A stretch of DNA of 64,000 nt, taken from Sorangium cellulosum (GTDB taxonomy: Bacteria; Myxococcota_A; Polyangia; Polyangiales; Polyangiaceae). The position numbers and the translations under genes were made by a program. The notes beneath the pieces are model-generated. The model was given only the letters and a program-made list of their open reading frames with translations. It did no database searches and was not told the DNA's origin. The stretch is from contig NZ_CP012670.1 in the NCBI RefSeq assembly GCF_004135735.1, forward strand, positions 4,051,501-4,115,500, in the 5' to 3' direction. This document shows, piece by piece, positions 42,499 to 53,688 of the stretch. Each line of letters starts with the position of its first letter. The first letter of the stretch is position 1.

Positions 42499-44186
42499 TC
42501 ACCGGCCCAGCTTTGCGATGAAGAGGCGCGCCCGATCCCCGTCGCTGGTGCCGGGTAGCGGTCCCGTGCCGAAGTCGGCGTCCGGAGCGGTCGTCGTGCC
42601 CGCGATGAGCGTCTCGCCTTCCGGTGAGGTGGCGACCACGCGCAGCGTGTCTTCGCCCGTGTTCTCCGTGAGGTGATTCCATACGAGCTCTGCGTCGGGC
42701 GTGAACTTGGCGACGAAGGCGTTCTGAATCCCTTGTGCTTTCAAGGGACCGCGGCCGAAGTCGATCTCTCCCTCCGCAGTGCCGACAACAACGAGATTGC
42801 CAGAACGATCCCGAGTGACTCCAAACGCGTGCTGATCGCTGGCAGCCTCTCCGAACCCGCGCAACCATCGGGGCATCCCGGTCGCCTCGAGCTGCAGCAC
42901 GAAGACGTTGCTATCGGTTCCGGCTCCTCCGGTTACTGTGTGCTCGCCAACCTGCATCTTCTGAGAGAACGAGCCCACTATCACAGGACGGCTTGACAGA
43001 TCCACCGCGATGCCCGTCGGCTGCGCGGAGCCTGAGCCAGCTCCGTTGAGCGCTCTGGCCCACACGGACTTCCCGGCTGGCGTCAGCTTGACGACAAATC
43101 GGGTGCCATCGACTCGCACTGGCGCATTGTCAGTACCGAAATTGATCGTCTCATTCGACCAGCCGAGAAAAAAGATGTTCTTCGAGCTATCGACCGCAAC
43201 AGCAGTGGCAGCTTCGTACGCTGACGAGCCGTTGAACGTGCGCACCCAGTGGTCCGGTCCGCTCACGCGCCCGGTGGCACCGTCGAGCTTCGCCACGAGG
43301 AGGTCCTCGCCGTCAGGTGCGATCGGCCCCTCGCCAAGATCGATGGGCAGGGTGAATCTCCCCGTGACGATGATGTCGTCGCTCGAGTCAATGGCGATTC
43401 CGGTGAGTGTGCCGCGGCCTCCCAGGCCTTTGCTCCAAAGATGCTCGCCCGATGCGCCAAGTCGGACGATGAACGGACCCTCCGGAAGCGGTCCACCGCC
43501 GAAGTCAACTCCCCCTTGAGGGCTCTCGCCGACCAAAACTGGATTTCCCTTGGAGTCGATGGCAAGGTCCGTGACATCGTCCACGCCGAAATCGCCAAAC
43601 TTCTTGGCCCAGAGAGGGACGCCGGCCGGGCTCAGCTTGAGGACCAGCACATCGCTTGCCTCACTGGCAGAGGAGAAGGATTGCTCTGCGAACGTGATCG
43701 TCCCTGAAAAAGCTGCGCTGACGAACACGTTTCCCTCAGCGTCACTCGCAATAGCGGAAGTCCAGCAGCTGCCATTTTGCTCGAACCCGGCCGCCCAGAC
43801 AATGCATTGGAACCCGTCGCAGTTCTCGTCGTCCGCGGCATCGCAGCGCTCCACCGCGGGCAGAACCTCGCCCTCGCAGGCGCCCCAGGTCCCGTCGGTG
43901 CCGCAGGTGCGCATTCCCTCCCGGCACGCGCCCCTGTTCCTGGTGCCCAGTGGGCCGGCGTAGCACACCTCCGAAGCGTCCGGCGTGCATGTGGGCGCCT
44001 CATCCTCAGCGCCACCCGCGCCGCCGGCGCCCGTAGGGTCAGAACCCCCAGACCTTCGGCACCCCCCGTGCCGCCTGGAGTCTGGTCGGAGAACTCGTCG
44101 AGACCGAGAACTAGCGCGCACCCGCTGGCGCAGAGGCCCAGGCCGAGGAGGGAAGCGAGCGCGTGAGGTCGTGCTTGTCGTTGCAT
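42499..44186 (-). CDS. SBBP-repeat beta-propeller lipoprotein with MopE-like Cys motif (frame broken by one base)
   Basis: The start at 44186 gives MQRQARPHALASLLGLGLCA with lipobox ASGC, then GLDEFSDQTPGGTGG. At a CCCCC run (44045-44049, GGGGG in the gene) the frame shifts; one more G joins it to the downstream frame that reads GSDPTGAGGAGGAEDE. Next comes a Cys motif (CYAGPLGTRNRGACREGMRT, then GEVLPAVERCDAADDENCDG) seen in many myxobacterial surface proteins. The rest, about 450 residues, is a run of propeller repeats with the pattern AIDSxGNxxVxGxF..xxDFGxGPL. It is probably a surface or exported binding protein. GC content falls to about 50% in parts (for example 43141-43200), unlike its neighbours, which suggests transfer. 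Confidence 0.75.
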
Positions 44187-44307
44187 GGGCTCGTGCGCGC
44201 CCGGAAGCCGCAAGGCGAGGTTCCCGACGCTAGCGCGGAGGCTATCACGCCGACGCGGGGCGCAGGAGTCTGGTTTCGATCGTCGCCGGGACGAGCCGGC
44301 CGCTCGT

Positions 44308-45126
44308 CTAGCGTCGGGCGCCTCGCGCGAGGCCGCCATAGCCGAGGATCGAGAGCCCTATCCGCGCCGAGAGCCGGCGTAGCGCCGCGCGAGGGAGGAT
44401 GCGGGAGAGCTGGGCCGTGGCCTTGCTCAACGCGGTCGGGACGGCGACCACGTCGCCCCGATCGGCTGCCGCGATCCCGTACGCCGCGCATTCCTCGGCG
44501 GAGATCTCGAACGGCGGCTTCCTGCGCGACACGCCGGGCGCGCCCGCGTCGAAGATCTCCGTGGTCACCGGCCCCGGGCACAGGGCCGTCACGGTGACGC
44601 CGGTCGTGTCGAGCTCCACGGCCAGGCTCTCGGAGAACGACAGCACGAACGCCTTGGTCGCCCCGTAGACCGCATGCCCCGGGGTCGGCTGGAACGCGGC
44701 GAGCGACGCCACGTTGAGCACGCGCCCGCCGCCGCGCGCCACGAGGTCGGGGACGATCGCCGCGCACAGGGCGACGACGCTCTCGCAGTTGAGCCGCACC
44801 AGCATCGCCTGCGCGGCGGGGTCGCCGTCCAGGAAGGGCCCGAGCCGCGTCGTGCCGGCGTTGTTGACCAGCCAGGCCGCGCCGCCCAAGGCGCGCGCCC
44901 GATCCCGCACGCGGAGGGCCGCGCCCTCGGTGGTGACATCGAGCTCGAGCGGGTGGATGGGCGCATGCCCGGCGGCGCACGCCTGTGCGCAGAGCTCCTC
45001 CAGCCGGTGCGCCCGCCGCCCGATGGCGAGCACCGGCTGCCCGCGCGCCGAGAGCTGCCGCGCGAGCGCCGCGCCGATGCCGGACGAGGCGCCTGTGACG
45101 ATGGCGAGGGCCGAGGGGGTGGTCAT
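44308..45126 (-). CDS. Short-chain dehydrogenase/reductase
   Basis: The protein has 272 aa; the ATG at 45126 is chosen because AAAGGA lies 8 nt upstream (45135 is an in-frame alternative). Motifs: TGASSGIG, NNAGTT, catalytic Ser in NVASLAAF, YGATK, and CPGPVTTE. The C-terminal 60 residues (EEC..YGIAAADRGDVVAVP) follow the DltE/YqjQ-like SDR branch that often acts on lipid or keto substrates. No operon partner is evident, and the substrate is unknown. Confidence 0.85.
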   Translation of the reverse strand: MTTPSALAIVTGASSGIGAALARQLSARGQPVLAIGRRAHRLEELCAQACAAGHAPIHPLELDVTTEGAALRVRDRARALGGAAWLVNNAGTTRLGPFLDGDPAAQAMLVRLNCESVVALCAAIVPDLVARGGGRVLNVASLAAFQPTPGHAVYGATKAFVLSFSESLAVELDTTGVTVTALCPGPVTTEIFDAGAPGVSRRKPPFEISAEECAAYGIAAADRGDVVAVPTALSKATAQLSRILPRAALRRLSARIGLSILGYGGLARGARR

Positions 45127-45375
45127 GGGCGCCATCCTTTACGCCGCGCCGTCCTGGATAGCGAGCCGCCCGTTGCCCCTCGCGCAGGGGCGATTCGGGA
45201 GCGGCCGCCGCAGCGCGCCTCGCCGCATCGCGTAATGTTCGCGGACACGTCAGGCGCGCGTCATTTGGCGCGGGCGGTCGCACCCGGATGTGGTGACGTT
45301 CGAAGCCTGGGGACACATGGCGGGACGTCCCTTACATTTACATTCAGCCCGAGCACTTCGCGGGCCGGTCGCCTC

Positions 45376-45405
45376 TTGCGGACGGCTGCACGCCCCGGGT
45401 AGCCT
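45376..45405 (+). promoter_or_regulatory. Promoter candidate for the traAB-like operon
   Basis: TTGCGG (45376-45381) and TAGCCT (45400-45405) are separated by 18 nt and would start transcription about 30 nt before the ATG at 45442. A directly repeated TTACAT stretch lies upstream at 45332-45344. Confidence 0.35.
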
Positions 45406-45441
45406 AGTGGCCGTGCCTCTATTGTCGGGTGTCGAGTCGCC

Positions 45442-47594
45442 ATGCGCGACGCTGGGGAGCCGAGAGTGGTCCTGAAGAGCAGCGACCGAGCCGTTCGCAC
45501 TCGAGGAATCGCCCTCGCCACGGCGCTCCTGTGTGCGCTGCTGCCGGCGCGGCTGCACGCACAGCCGCAGCCGGTCACGCTGTCATCGCCCAGCTCCGCT
45601 GCGATCGAGTTCGACGGCACAGGTCTCTGCGCGGCATCGGCCCTGTCCACCGAAGCGCGTGTGGAGTCGGACTTTTATGTGCCCCCGAGCGATCCTGATA
45701 CCATCAACAGCCGTCTGCGATTCAACGAGAAGATCAACGCGTTCATCGAGAGCAAGCGGGAGGAGCGCCTCGAGTACGTCATCCGGACCGTCCTGGATCT
45801 AAGCAACAACAACAGCAACAATTCCGATCCAGAGAGAGGAGGCCCGCTAAGCTACGGCGACTTTACCGGGTTGATGACGCCCACGTGTCAGGAGGGCGGC
45901 TGCGACTTCCCGTGGAAAAGCCACGGCACCAGCGAGCCGTTCGGCTCGCGGCTCCGCGGGTTCCTGAACGTCACCGACGCGCTCGTGGGCAAACCGGTCC
46001 ATATCGGCTTCTACAGCGATGACGCGGTCAGCCTCAGCTTCTTCGACAAGGGCGTCGGCGAAAAGCCGGTCATGATCCGCCCGGCACGGCTCGGGCTCCC
46101 GACCTGGCGCCTCACGAACACGGTCACGTTCGAGAGGCCCGGCCTGTACCCGCTCGAGATTCTCTATGTGGAGATCGCGGAGCACGCGGCGCTCGAGATG
46201 TCCTACTTCATTGGAGAGTTCGAGGACTTCGAGCTCGGGGCGCGGGTGGAAGACAGCACGAACCTCAAGGACGCCGGCTTTACCATCTTTCAGCCGACTC
46301 AGTTCTTCCAGACGCTGAGCGGCTCGCCGTCGTTCTCCGACATCGAGCAGTGCCAGCAATGCCCTCGTCAGCTCATCGGACAGGCCGAAAACACCGGCTG
46401 TCCATCGAGCTTCTACTGCAACGAGGCAGCCCTCTGCGCCCCGTGCGACACCGCGTACTTCTGCGGTGAGTCCTGCTCGCGCTGCGAGGGCGACACGCAG
46501 TTCTGCATCGACGTCAACGGCAATCGGCAGTGCGCCCAGTGCCGCACCGACGCCGACTGCCACGCCAACTTCACCTGCGACCCCGAGACGCACGAGTGCA
46601 AGGAGCGCTACGAGTGCGAGGAGGACCCGGACTGCCCGCGCGGCCACGTCTGCGTCGAGCACGCGTGCGTGCCGTGCGACTCGCCCGACATGTGCGCCGG
46701 CAACTCCTGCAACTGCTGCCCGAACGGGATCAACGGCAGGCAGATGGACTGCGCCGCCGTCGAGCCCGGCGGCATCGAGATGTGCGTCGAGTGCGTCAAC
46801 GACACGCAGTGCCCCGACGGCAAGGTGTGCCACACCCCGACCGGTCACTGCGTCGACCCGCCCCTCCCGACGAACGCGCAGCCCGACTGCTGCGGCGAGG
46901 GGTGCGTCGACTGCATGCGCCCCGAGGACCCGAACGATCCCGAGACGCCCCCGGTGCCGTTCTGCCTCCCCGGCCCCATCGGCACGGCGTGCGCCGCGTG
47001 CCGCAACGACATGGACTGCGGCGAAGGCCAGTACTGCCTGAGCGGCGAGTGCAAGGCGTGCGTCGAGGACCGGCGCTGCGGCGCGCGCTGCAGGAGCTGC
47101 GGCGAGGACACGCCGTTCTGCCTCGGCACGTTCGCCGAGACCGCCGCCTGCGTGCGCTGCACCTCGGACGATCAGTGCGCCGGCACGACGTGCAACCCCG
47201 AGACGCACGCGTGCGACCCCCCCGGGTGCATGGCGACCTGCGCCGAGGACACCCCGTACTGCGACGGCGAGAAGTGCGTCGAGTGCTACGCCGACACGCA
47301 GTGCCCCTGCGGCAACACCTGCGACCTCGAGACGAACACCTGCGACGTCTCCTGCAAGTCGAACCTCGACTGCCTCGGCAACGAGCACTGCCGCTGGACC
47401 GACCAGGCCGACGCCAAGGAGTGCGCGCTCGGCCCGATGCCGGACAACGTCGCGTGCGGCGGCACCCTCGCCGACATCTGCAGCGTCTCGGTCGTCGGCC
47501 AGAAGGGCACCGACCCGCGGCCCGCCGGGCTCCTCGCGCTGGCGATGCTGGCCCTGCTCGAACGGCAGCGCCGGCGGCGCGCCGGAGGTCCGTC

Positions 47595-47598
<4 letters not shown>
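45442..47598 (+). CDS. traA: TraA-like outer-membrane exchange receptor
   Basis: The protein has 718 aa. A signal peptide (core [14 protein letters not shown], cleaved near LHA-Q) leads to a PA14-like domain (about 50-270; [24 protein letters not shown]). A long Cys-rich region follows (about 295-680) with repeats such as [30 protein letters not shown] and [10 protein letters not shown]. The C-terminus has a Cys (ICSV), a hydrophobic segment ([13 protein letters not shown]) and an Arg cluster, like the MYXO-CTERM sorting signal. This order matches TraA, the polymorphic kin-recognition receptor of Myxococcus that drives outer-membrane fusion. The stop overlaps the OmpA-type gene by 4 bp, as expected for traAB. 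The DNA of the N-terminal domain is lower in GC than the Cys-rich part. Confidence 0.75.
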
Positions 47599-49478
<1,880 letters not shown>

Positions 49479-49626
49479 ATCCCGCGGCCGCCGTTCCTGC
49501 GGCGAGGGAGGTGTTGCCGGGCTGCCCGGCCCCCGGCGAGGGTGTTCGTCTCGTGGGGCGGCGCGGGGGCCCCACCGAGCTCGCCTGGGACGCGCGTTCC
49601 AGCCGGCGGCCGCGGGGCGGCGATGG

Positions 49627-50250
49627 TCACTTCTTCGACGTGGACTTCGTCGGGAGCGTCGTCGGGGTCGAGGGCTTGGCCGGCGCGGGCGAGGAAGGCT
49701 TGGTCGAGGTCGGAGACGAGGGCTTCGCACCGGGCTTGCCTGCCTGTCCGGCCTTGGCCGGCGCTGCAGGCGCTGCGTCCTCGTACAGCTCGTCCGAAGA
49801 GGGCTCGGTCGGCTCGGCCTCCGCAGGAGGCGCCTCCGGCTCGGCCGCCGGCGCCGGCTCCGCGGGCTTCTCCGTCGTCGGATGGAGCGTCAGCGGCTTC
49901 GCCTCTCCTTCCGTGCGGCGGACCCACATCACCGCGGTCCCGCTCGCGACGGTGGCATAACGCCCGTCCTCGGTGCGGATCTCCTCGTTCACCGCCTCGA
50001 TGACCGCATCGCCGCCGATGGCGCACGCGGCCTTGCGGAGCGACTCGAGGCGCTCTGCCTCCGTCCGGGCCTCCGGATCGCTGGCGATGGGCTGGAGGCG
50101 GTGGTACTCGCGATCGGGCATCTGGCCAGCCGGCACGACGTGCATGTCGCTACAGAACTCGCCGGAAGGCGTGCGTCGATCCCGGAAGGGCGTGCTGCAA
50201 GCGGAGATCAGCGCGGCACCCAGGGCTGCCGCGAGGAGGAGGCGCTGCAT
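49627..50250 (-). CDS. Lipoprotein of unknown function with Pro/Ala/Lys-rich tail
   Basis: The protein has 207 aa. Lipobox LISAC (Cys 18) is clear. The conserved part (about 20-118) has FCSDMHVVPAGQMPDREYHR, a Cys in RKAACAIGGDAVIEAVNEE and a final beta strand TAVMWVRR, an arrangement like RcsF/YbjQ-type small domains with alternating strands and helix. The remainder is a low-complexity tail ending in basic KSTSKK, perhaps contacting the wall. Function is not known. Confidence 0.72.
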   Translation of the reverse strand: MQRLLLAAALGAALISACSTPFRDRRTPSGEFCSDMHVVPAGQMPDREYHRLQPIASDPEARTEAERLESLRKAACAIGGDAVIEAVNEEIRTEDGRYATVASGTAVMWVRRTEGEAKPLTLHPTTEKPAEPAPAAEPEAPPAEAEPTEPSSDELYEDAAPAAPAKAGQAGKPGAKPSSPTSTKPSSPAPAKPSTPTTLPTKSTSKK

Positions 50251-50574
50251 GATGCTTTCTTACCAGCGTTGCGACGGACGATGCAAACCCCGCGCGCCAC
50301 GAACGGAGCGCGCCGCCGGGGCAGGGGGATCCGGGCGGGTCGACCCCCGCTCATCCCGCCCCCTGGGCGCCGCCTCAGGTTCCGATCCCGTGACGGCCCG
50401 GCTATGCTCCCGCGGCATGCGTCCGCGCGCGCGACCCGCTCGCCTCGTGTTCCTCTCCACCAGCTCAGCGACGTCGTGGAGACCCGCCACGGATTCCACG
50501 TGATCTTCCGGACCGAGCAGCGCGCCCCGCGCGAGGAAGTTGCTTCCCCCGCGCAGGCACAGCATGAAGCGCCC
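50251..50574. other. Divergent intergenic region with a decayed PPIase fragment
   Basis: This 324-bp region separates two lipoprotein genes. It carries a TATGCT box (50403-50408) eight bases before an ATG at 50417 that opens only a 28-codon frame, and a short stretch that reads like the end of a parvulin-type isomerase (50446-50529). Confidence 0.4.
50446..50529 (+). pseudogene. Remnant of a PpiC/parvulin-type peptidyl-prolyl isomerase
   Basis: Read in the frame of the downstream lipoprotein, the stretch gives HQLSDVVETRHGFHVIFRTE, which matches the typical end of a PpiC domain (SDVV.T.FGFHVI...TE). No start, no upstream PPIase sequence and no own stop exist, so it is a fragment left by deletion or recombination. 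Similarity is from memory of the family motif. Confidence 0.4.
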
Positions 50575-51081
50575 ATGCGCGCCCAGACGCTCCTCGCTGC
50601 TCTCGCCGTGACGTTCGCCTTGCCGGGGTCGCTGGGGCTCGCGGCGTGCAAGTCCAGCGACGATCCGGAGGAGGTCGCCCCGGCGCCGAGCGCGCCGAGC
50701 GCCCCCGCCGAGCCCACCGCGACGGCGACGCAGCCCGCGGCCCCCGCGACCACACCCCCCGCGACGCCGGCTCCGCCCACGCCTGCTGCGACGGCGAAGG
50801 CGACACCGGTCCAGGCCACCCCGGCGGGGGTCTCGCCCAGCGCGAGCGCGTCGCCCAGCGCGAGCGCCTCGTCCTCCGCGAGCGCCTCGCCCAGCGCGAG
50901 CGCGCCGCCCGACGCCGGAGCGCTCTCGGCCAAGCTCGCGGCGTGCGCCGCCAAGTGTCAGTCGATCCTGCAGAGCTGCCTCACGCCGACGTTCCCCGCG
51001 GACGGCGGCCTGCCGCAGCTCAAGGACCCGGCGGCCTGCCAGGCGTCCTTCGAGGCCTGCCGCACCGCCTGCGCGCCGTAG
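50575..51081 (+). CDS. Small lipoprotein with Pro/Ala/Ser tether and Cys-rich end
   Basis: The protein has 168 aa from the ATG at 50575. Lipobox GLAAC (Cys 25) is followed by a tether of about 90 residues in Ala, Pro, Thr and repeated SPSASA units. The last 50 residues have five regularly placed cysteines (LAACAAKCQSILQSC, ACQASFEACRTAC), probably forming a small disulfide-stabilised helical hairpin. No family name can be given. Confidence 0.65.
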   Translation: MRAQTLLAALAVTFALPGSLGLAACKSSDDPEEVAPAPSAPSAPAEPTATATQPAAPATTPPATPAPPTPAATAKATPVQATPAGVSPSASASPSASASSSASASPSASAPPDAGALSAKLAACAAKCQSILQSCLTPTFPADGGLPQLKDPAACQASFEACRTACAP

Positions 51082-51137
51082 CGCGCTCCCCGCCTCGCCA
51101 TGTACGCGCGCCCGCGCGCCGCAGCGCGCTCGCCGGC

Positions 51138-52940
51138 TCACCCCTCGGCGCCGGCCGTCGCGCTCGGCAGCGTCACCCGGAAGAGCGCGCCGCCCGCCGC
51201 GCCGTTCACCACGGTGATGTCGCCTTGCATCGCCTCGACGAGGTGCTTCGCGATCGACAGGCCGAGCCCGGTGCCGCCCGCGGCCCGCGAGCGCCCCGCG
51301 TCCACGCGGTAGAACCGCTCGAAGACCCGCGCCTGGTGCGCCGCGGGGATGCCCGGACCGTCGTCCTCCACCTCCAGGACCACGCACCCGTCGCTGGCCC
51401 TCGCGCGCACGGCGACGCGCGAGCCGTCCGGCGTGTGGTGGATCGCGTTGTCGACCAGGTTGGTCAGGACCTGATCCAGCGCGCGCGCGTCCGCCGCGAC
51501 CAGCGTGCCCGGGGCCACCTCGACCTCCACCGTGGTGCGCTTCTCCCGGGCGCGCTCGCGCAGGAGCGCCACCGTGGCCTCGGCCTGCTCCGCCAGATCG
51601 AGCGTGCCCGGCGACAGCGCCCGCTCCCTGCCCTCGATGCGCGACAGATCGAGCAGATCGTTCACGAGCCGGTGCAGCCGGGTCGCGTTGCGATCGATCA
51701 CCTCGACGAAATCCCGCGCGGCCGCCGGGTCGTCGAGCGCGCCGTCGAGCAGCGTCTCGCTGCTCGCGCGGATCGACGCGACCGGCGTGCGGAGCTCGTG
51801 CGACGCGTTGGCGATGAAGTTGCGCTGCAGCCCCTCGATGCGGCGCAGCTCCGTCACGTCGAAGAAGACGGCGACGACCCCGGCGGCGCCGCGGCCCTCC
51901 TCCGCCGGCAGCGTGAGCGGCGCCGCGTTGACGACGACGACCCGGCGCCCCGCAGGCCCCGCCGCGCCCGGCGAGGCGGGCGCGATCTCGATCTCCCGCA
52001 TCGCCGCCGCCCGCGAGCGCGCGACCTCCTCGAGGAGCTCGTGCAGCCCCGCCGAGCGGAGCACCTCGAGCGGCGGGCGGCCGACCGCGTCCCCGCGGAC
52101 GCCGAGCAGCTGCGAGAGCGCCGGGTTGATCAGCGTGATGTCGCCTCGCTCGTCCGTGACGAGCACCCCCTCGCGCATCGACTCGAGCACCGCGCCGAAG
52201 CGCTCGCCCTCGCCGCCGAGCTCGCGCCGCGACCGCTCCAGGCTCTCGGCGAGGTCGTCGAGCGCGGAGCCCAGCGCCGCGATCTCGTCGCGCCCCTGCA
52301 CGCGCGCGCGCCGGCTCAGGTCACCGCGCATCGCCCGCGCGACCCCGGTCAGGTACACGAGCCGCCCGGAGAGCGCGCGCGCCCCCACGAGCGCCGCGCT
52401 GATGGCGAGCGCGAGGGCGAGGAGCGTGCCCTCGACGACGCGCGCGTGGGCGGCGGACAGGCTGCGGTCGATGGCCACCGGCTCGAACGCGAGCCGCACG
52501 ACCCAGGGCCCCTCCGGCCGATCGAGCCGCCGGGCCGCGTAGAGCATCCTCATCCGCGTCGTCTTGCTCACGCGCTCGCCGCGCCCGACGCCGAGGTGCC
52601 GCGCGTCGGCGACCTCACGGCGCGACCCGTGCACGTCGAGATCGTCGAGCCGCTCCGGCGGGACCGACGAGTCGCCCCGCACCACGCCGCCCGGATCGAT
52701 GAGCGTGACGCGCGCTCCGGCGCGCTCCGACAGCGCCGCCGCGAGCGCGGGCGCCTCGGCCGCGAGGTCGCCCGCGCCCGCGACGGCCGCGGCCACGAGC
52801 GCCGTCCGCGCCGCGAGGTCGTCCTCCGTGTGCTCCTCGAGCTCGGCCCCGAGCGTCTGCACCACGTACCCGTCGAACACCACCGCCGCGAGGACCGCGA
52901 TCCCCACGGCGAACGCGATGAGCTTGCTTCGTATCCCCAT
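51138..52940 (-). CDS. PhoR-like sensor histidine kinase
   Basis: The protein has 600 aa. Two transmembrane helices (about 8-28 and 165-185) enclose a periplasmic region. Then come a HAMP linker (about 188-240), a PAS domain (about 250-365; GVLVTDERGDITLINPAL), HisKA with the phospho-His in ASHELRTPVASI, and HATPase_c (LVDNAIHHTP, DDGPGI, GGTGLGLSI). The order TM-HAMP-PAS-HisKA fits PhoR. It lies divergent from the DUF47-Pit pair, supporting phosphate sensing, but no PhoB gene is adjacent. Other envelope signals are possible. Confidence 0.85.
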   Translation of the reverse strand: MGIRSKLIAFAVGIAVLAAVVFDGYVVQTLGAELEEHTEDDLAARTALVAAAVAGAGDLAAEAPALAAALSERAGARVTLIDPGGVVRGDSSVPPERLDDLDVHGSRREVADARHLGVGRGERVSKTTRMRMLYAARRLDRPEGPWVVRLAFEPVAIDRSLSAAHARVVEGTLLALALAISAALVGARALSGRLVYLTGVARAMRGDLSRRARVQGRDEIAALGSALDDLAESLERSRRELGGEGERFGAVLESMREGVLVTDERGDITLINPALSQLLGVRGDAVGRPPLEVLRSAGLHELLEEVARSRAAAMREIEIAPASPGAAGPAGRRVVVVNAAPLTLPAEEGRGAAGVVAVFFDVTELRRIEGLQRNFIANASHELRTPVASIRASSETLLDGALDDPAAARDFVEVIDRNATRLHRLVNDLLDLSRIEGRERALSPGTLDLAEQAEATVALLRERAREKRTTVEVEVAPGTLVAADARALDQVLTNLVDNAIHHTPDGSRVAVRARASDGCVVLEVEDDGPGIPAAHQARVFERFYRVDAGRSRAAGGTGLGLSIAKHLVEAMQGDITVVNGAAGGALFRVTLPSATAGAEG

Positions 52941-52995
52941 GTCTCCCGCGCAGCGCGCGCCGAGCGCCGGTCGCGACACGACCGGCGCTGCATCA

Positions 52996-53014
52996 CGATA
53001 TTACATAAATATCG
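52996..53014. promoter_or_regulatory. AT-rich inverted repeat in the phosphate divergent region
   Basis: CGATATT-ACAT-AAATATCG lies between the PhoR-like and DUF47 starts. It is a strong AT island in GC-rich DNA and could be an operator or promoter core. It does not match a Pho box of the CTGTCAT type. Confidence 0.4.
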
Positions 53015-53070
53015 AGCCTGCGTTACGACTCGTTGACGTGATGCGGAGCAACAGCTAAACGGCCCGCTTC

Positions 53071-53688
53071 ATGGGACTGACCCGCGATGCGGTCTTCTTC
53101 GACGCGCTCGCCGACCATGCGCAACGGAGCGTTGCCGCGAGCACGCTCCTCCTGGAAATGCTCGACCGGATCGAGGATGCGCCAGGGCTGGCGAAGCGGA
53201 TTTCTGACCTCGAGCACGAGGGCGACAAGATCACCCACGGCTGCCTGGCCGCTCTCCATCAGACATGGATCACCCCGCTCGACCGCGAGGAGATCCACGC
53301 CCTCATCACCCGGCTCGACGACGTGCTCGACTGCATCGATGCCGCGAGCATGCGGATCGTGCTGTTCGAGGTCGGCGGCGCCCTCCCCGAGGCGCGCGAG
53401 CTCGCGCGGGCGGTGGTCGACGCGTGCACCGTGATGAGCTCGGCCGTCCAGTCGCTCAAGGACATGAAGCGGCAGCCGGACCTCCTCGCGCTCTGCGTCG
53501 AGATCAACGAGCGTGAGAACGCGGCGGACGGCCTCTACCGCAAGGCGCTCGCGGCGCTCTTCAAGAAGGGGAACGACCCGCTCCTCGTCATGAAGTGGCG
53601 CGACATCTACGACCTGCTGGAGAACGCGACCGATCGCTGCGAGGACGTCGCGAACATCATCGAAGGCATCGTCCTCGAGCACGCATGA
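53071..53688 (+). CDS. DUF47-family PhoU-like phosphate transport regulator
   Basis: The protein has 205 aa, all helical. It shows DLEHEGDKITH, the ITRLDDVLDCIDAA segment and ENAADGLYRKAL, then the DIYDLLENATDRCEDVANII signature near the end. The Glu/Asp-rich ExxxD repeats are the metal-binding sites known from PhoU. Members usually sit before a Pit carrier and modulate it; here the stop overlaps the pit start (ATGA). Confidence 0.93.
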   Translation: MGLTRDAVFFDALADHAQRSVAASTLLLEMLDRIEDAPGLAKRISDLEHEGDKITHGCLAALHQTWITPLDREEIHALITRLDDVLDCIDAASMRIVLFEVGGALPEARELARAVVDACTVMSSAVQSLKDMKRQPDLLALCVEINERENAADGLYRKALAALFKKGNDPLLVMKWRDIYDLLENATDRCEDVANIIEGIVLEHA

